41,428 nt of DNA from CAZKXU01 sp964556665 (lineage in GTDB: Bacteria > Bdellovibrionota_C > UBA2361 > CAZKXU01): NCBI GenBank assembly GCA_964556665.1, contig CAZKXU010000019.1, positions 1 through 41,428 of the forward strand. The letters are read 5' to 3'. Both the position numbers and the translations under genes were made by a program. Positions 40,670 to 41,428 of this stretch are shown here, one piece after another; position 1 is the first letter of the stretch, and each line of letters starts with the position of its first letter. The notes below the pieces were generated by a model. That model worked only from the letters and a program-made list of their open reading frames with translations, was not told the DNA's origin and did not search any database.

Positions 40670-40702
40670 AATTTAATAAGAGCAGGATGCGCTTATTAAA
40701 TT
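40670..40702 (-). promoter_or_regulatory. Leader hairpin two bases before tRNA-Ser(GGA)
   Basis: AATTTAATAAG pairs perfectly with CTTATTAAATT (11 bp) around an 11-nt loop, two bases upstream of the mature 5' end. It also covers the tadA stop codon. Same geometry and related sequence as 27603-27635. Confidence 0.6.
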
Positions 40703-41153
40703 ACGTCCTTCTAATCTCTCGAAAAAAATCCTTTAACTCCTCTGAGCATTCATTGGCATTAATGCCCTCTATGATCTCCGGCACAGCTCCGAGCCTTTCA
40801 TCTCTAAGCAGATCAATCACTGAACCAGCGACACCGAATCGCGGATCACGGGTACCAAACACTACGCGCGAAACCCGGGATAGCTTAATTGCGCCACTGC
40901 ACATCGAACATGGCTCGAGGGTAACACAGAGAGTACAGCCATTAAGCCTCCAGTCTCCGATGACTGCAGATGCTTTCCTTATAGCTAGTATCTCTGCATG
41001 CGCAGTTGCATCACCTGAGATCTCAATCTCATTGTGAGCTCGCGCGATTATCTTTCCATCCTTCTCTATTACTGCTCCGACCGGTACGTCGCCCGCCTCT
41101 CTCGCAACTTTCGCCTCATTTAAGGCCTCAGTCATTAAGTCATGAAACTGCAT
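40701..41153 (-). CDS. tadA: tRNA adenosine-34 deaminase TadA
   Basis: TadA converts A34 of tRNA-Arg(ACG) to inosine, letting one tRNA read CGU, CGC and CGA. The 150-residue protein has the deaminase motifs HAE (52-54) and PCSMC (81-85), the zinc ligands plus catalytic Glu54, and the TadA-type PVGAVI and GTRDPRFGVAGS segments. It lies directly between tRNA-Arg(ACG), its own substrate, 14 bp upstream, and tRNA-Ser(GGA) downstream on the same strand. No Shine-Dalgarno precedes the ATG. If the tRNAs are cut out, the mRNA would begin only about 14 nt before it. Confidence 0.95.
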   Translation of the reverse strand: MQFHDLMTEALNEAKVAREAGDVPVGAVIEKDGKIIARAHNEIEISGDATAHAEILAIRKASAVIGDWRLNGCTLCVTLEPCSMCSGAIKLSRVSRVVFGTRDPRFGVAGSVIDLLRDERLGAVPEIIEGINANECSEELKDFFREIRRT

Positions 41154-41167
41154 TAATTATCGAAAAA

Positions 41168-41245
<78 letters not shown>

Positions 41246-41304
41246 AAAATTTGAGGTTAAGAGGATAACAGAAAGTGATAATTATGGCAAAACAAGGGAA
41301 AATG

Positions 41305-41343
41305 TTGAGATGACTTGAAAAATGATGAAAATCTCAATACTGT
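41305..41343 (+). promoter_or_regulatory. Candidate promoter for the partial tRNA-Ser, with overlapping inverted repeat
   Basis: TTGAAA (41315-41320), 17 bp, TACTGT (41338-41343). The inverted repeat TTGAGAT (41305-41311) / ATCTCAA (41331-41337) straddles the -35, a possible operator. A transcript would include the hairpin at 41350-41398 before the tRNA. Confidence 0.4.
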
Positions 41344-41349
41344 ATAGCA

Positions 41350-41398
41350 CCCCCTTCTTTGATAGCTTATATTCAGAATCAGCTATGACAGAAGGGGG
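41350..41398 (+). other. Strong hairpin just before the partial tRNA-Ser
   Basis: CCCCCTTCT and AGAAGGGGG (9 bp) enclose a second stem, ATAGCT / AGCTAT. The structure ends six bases before the tRNA 5' end. It could be a terminator facing either way or a leader structure, and no T-run follows it. Confidence 0.5.
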
Positions 41399-41404
41399 AA
41401 ATGC

Positions 41405-41428
41405 GGAGAGATGGCCGAGTGGCTTAAG
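41405..41428 (+). tRNA. tRNA-Ser, 5' part, cut by the window edge
   Basis: GGAGAGATGGCCGAGTGGCT plus four bases is identical to the first 24 bases of tRNA-Ser(GGA), on the opposite strand. The anticodon lies outside the window, so the isoacceptor cannot be stated. Confidence 0.75.

Overview
The window is about 41 kb of a bacterial chromosome, moderately AT-rich by eye. The organism is a diderm (Gram-negative): it carries a complete MlaE-F-D-C lipid transport set, a type IV prepilin peptidase, an NtrC-type sigma-54 activator and lipoproteins. The housekeeping content (pcrA, rlmE, tadA, proC, apt, bTHX) argues for chromosome rather than plasmid. The mix looks most like a proteobacterium in the wider delta/Bdellovibrionota sense, but no gene here fixes the taxonomy.

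Layout. 1-457 is AT-rich non-coding DNA with a 16-bp palindrome. 458-9808 holds a HAD phosphatase, an HDOD-like protein, and a methylthioadenosine (MTA) salvage cluster: mtnA and an aldolase-dehydrogenase fusion on +, facing pilD, a response regulator, apt and mtnP on -. 9880-13558 encodes a very divergent ABC1/UbiB-like kinase and an ANKH-like membrane protein. 13798-17354 (-) holds bTHX, mlaC, mlaD, mlaF, mlaE and rlmE. 17502-19923 (+) holds a small membrane protein and the helicase PcrA/UvrD. 20042-26857 is a run of poorly recognisable genes, including an orphan FlgM-like protein, a Cys-rich secreted protein and a HExxH protein. 27022-27600 is a dense set of DNA hairpins next to a tRNA-Ser whose 3' end is duplicated. 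27763-36343 holds a DUF2231-like protein, a PurD-like ATP-grasp protein, the moxR-DUF58-tgpA operon, proC and an M48 lipoprotein. 36402-41428 holds an interrupted gene, a HIT protein, a glycosyltransferase-HAD fusion, a resolvase remnant, a retropepsin pair, and tRNA-Arg(ACG)-tadA-tRNA-Ser(GGA).

Two themes stand out. First, mtnP, mtnA, the aldolase-SDR fusion and apt together would convert MTA to AMP (through adenine) and to DHAP plus a methylthio-C2 product, in the manner of the DHAP shunt rather than the classical methionine salvage cycle. Second, nine copies of a roughly 75-bp double palindrome are scattered between genes. Both stem levels show compensatory changes, and two copies have acquired the same block of nested hairpins inside one arm. 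More small hairpins are packed without gaps beside tRNA-Ser(CGA), behind a plausible promoter. The palindromic families and the serine-tRNA leader hairpins are the best candidates here for something undescribed.
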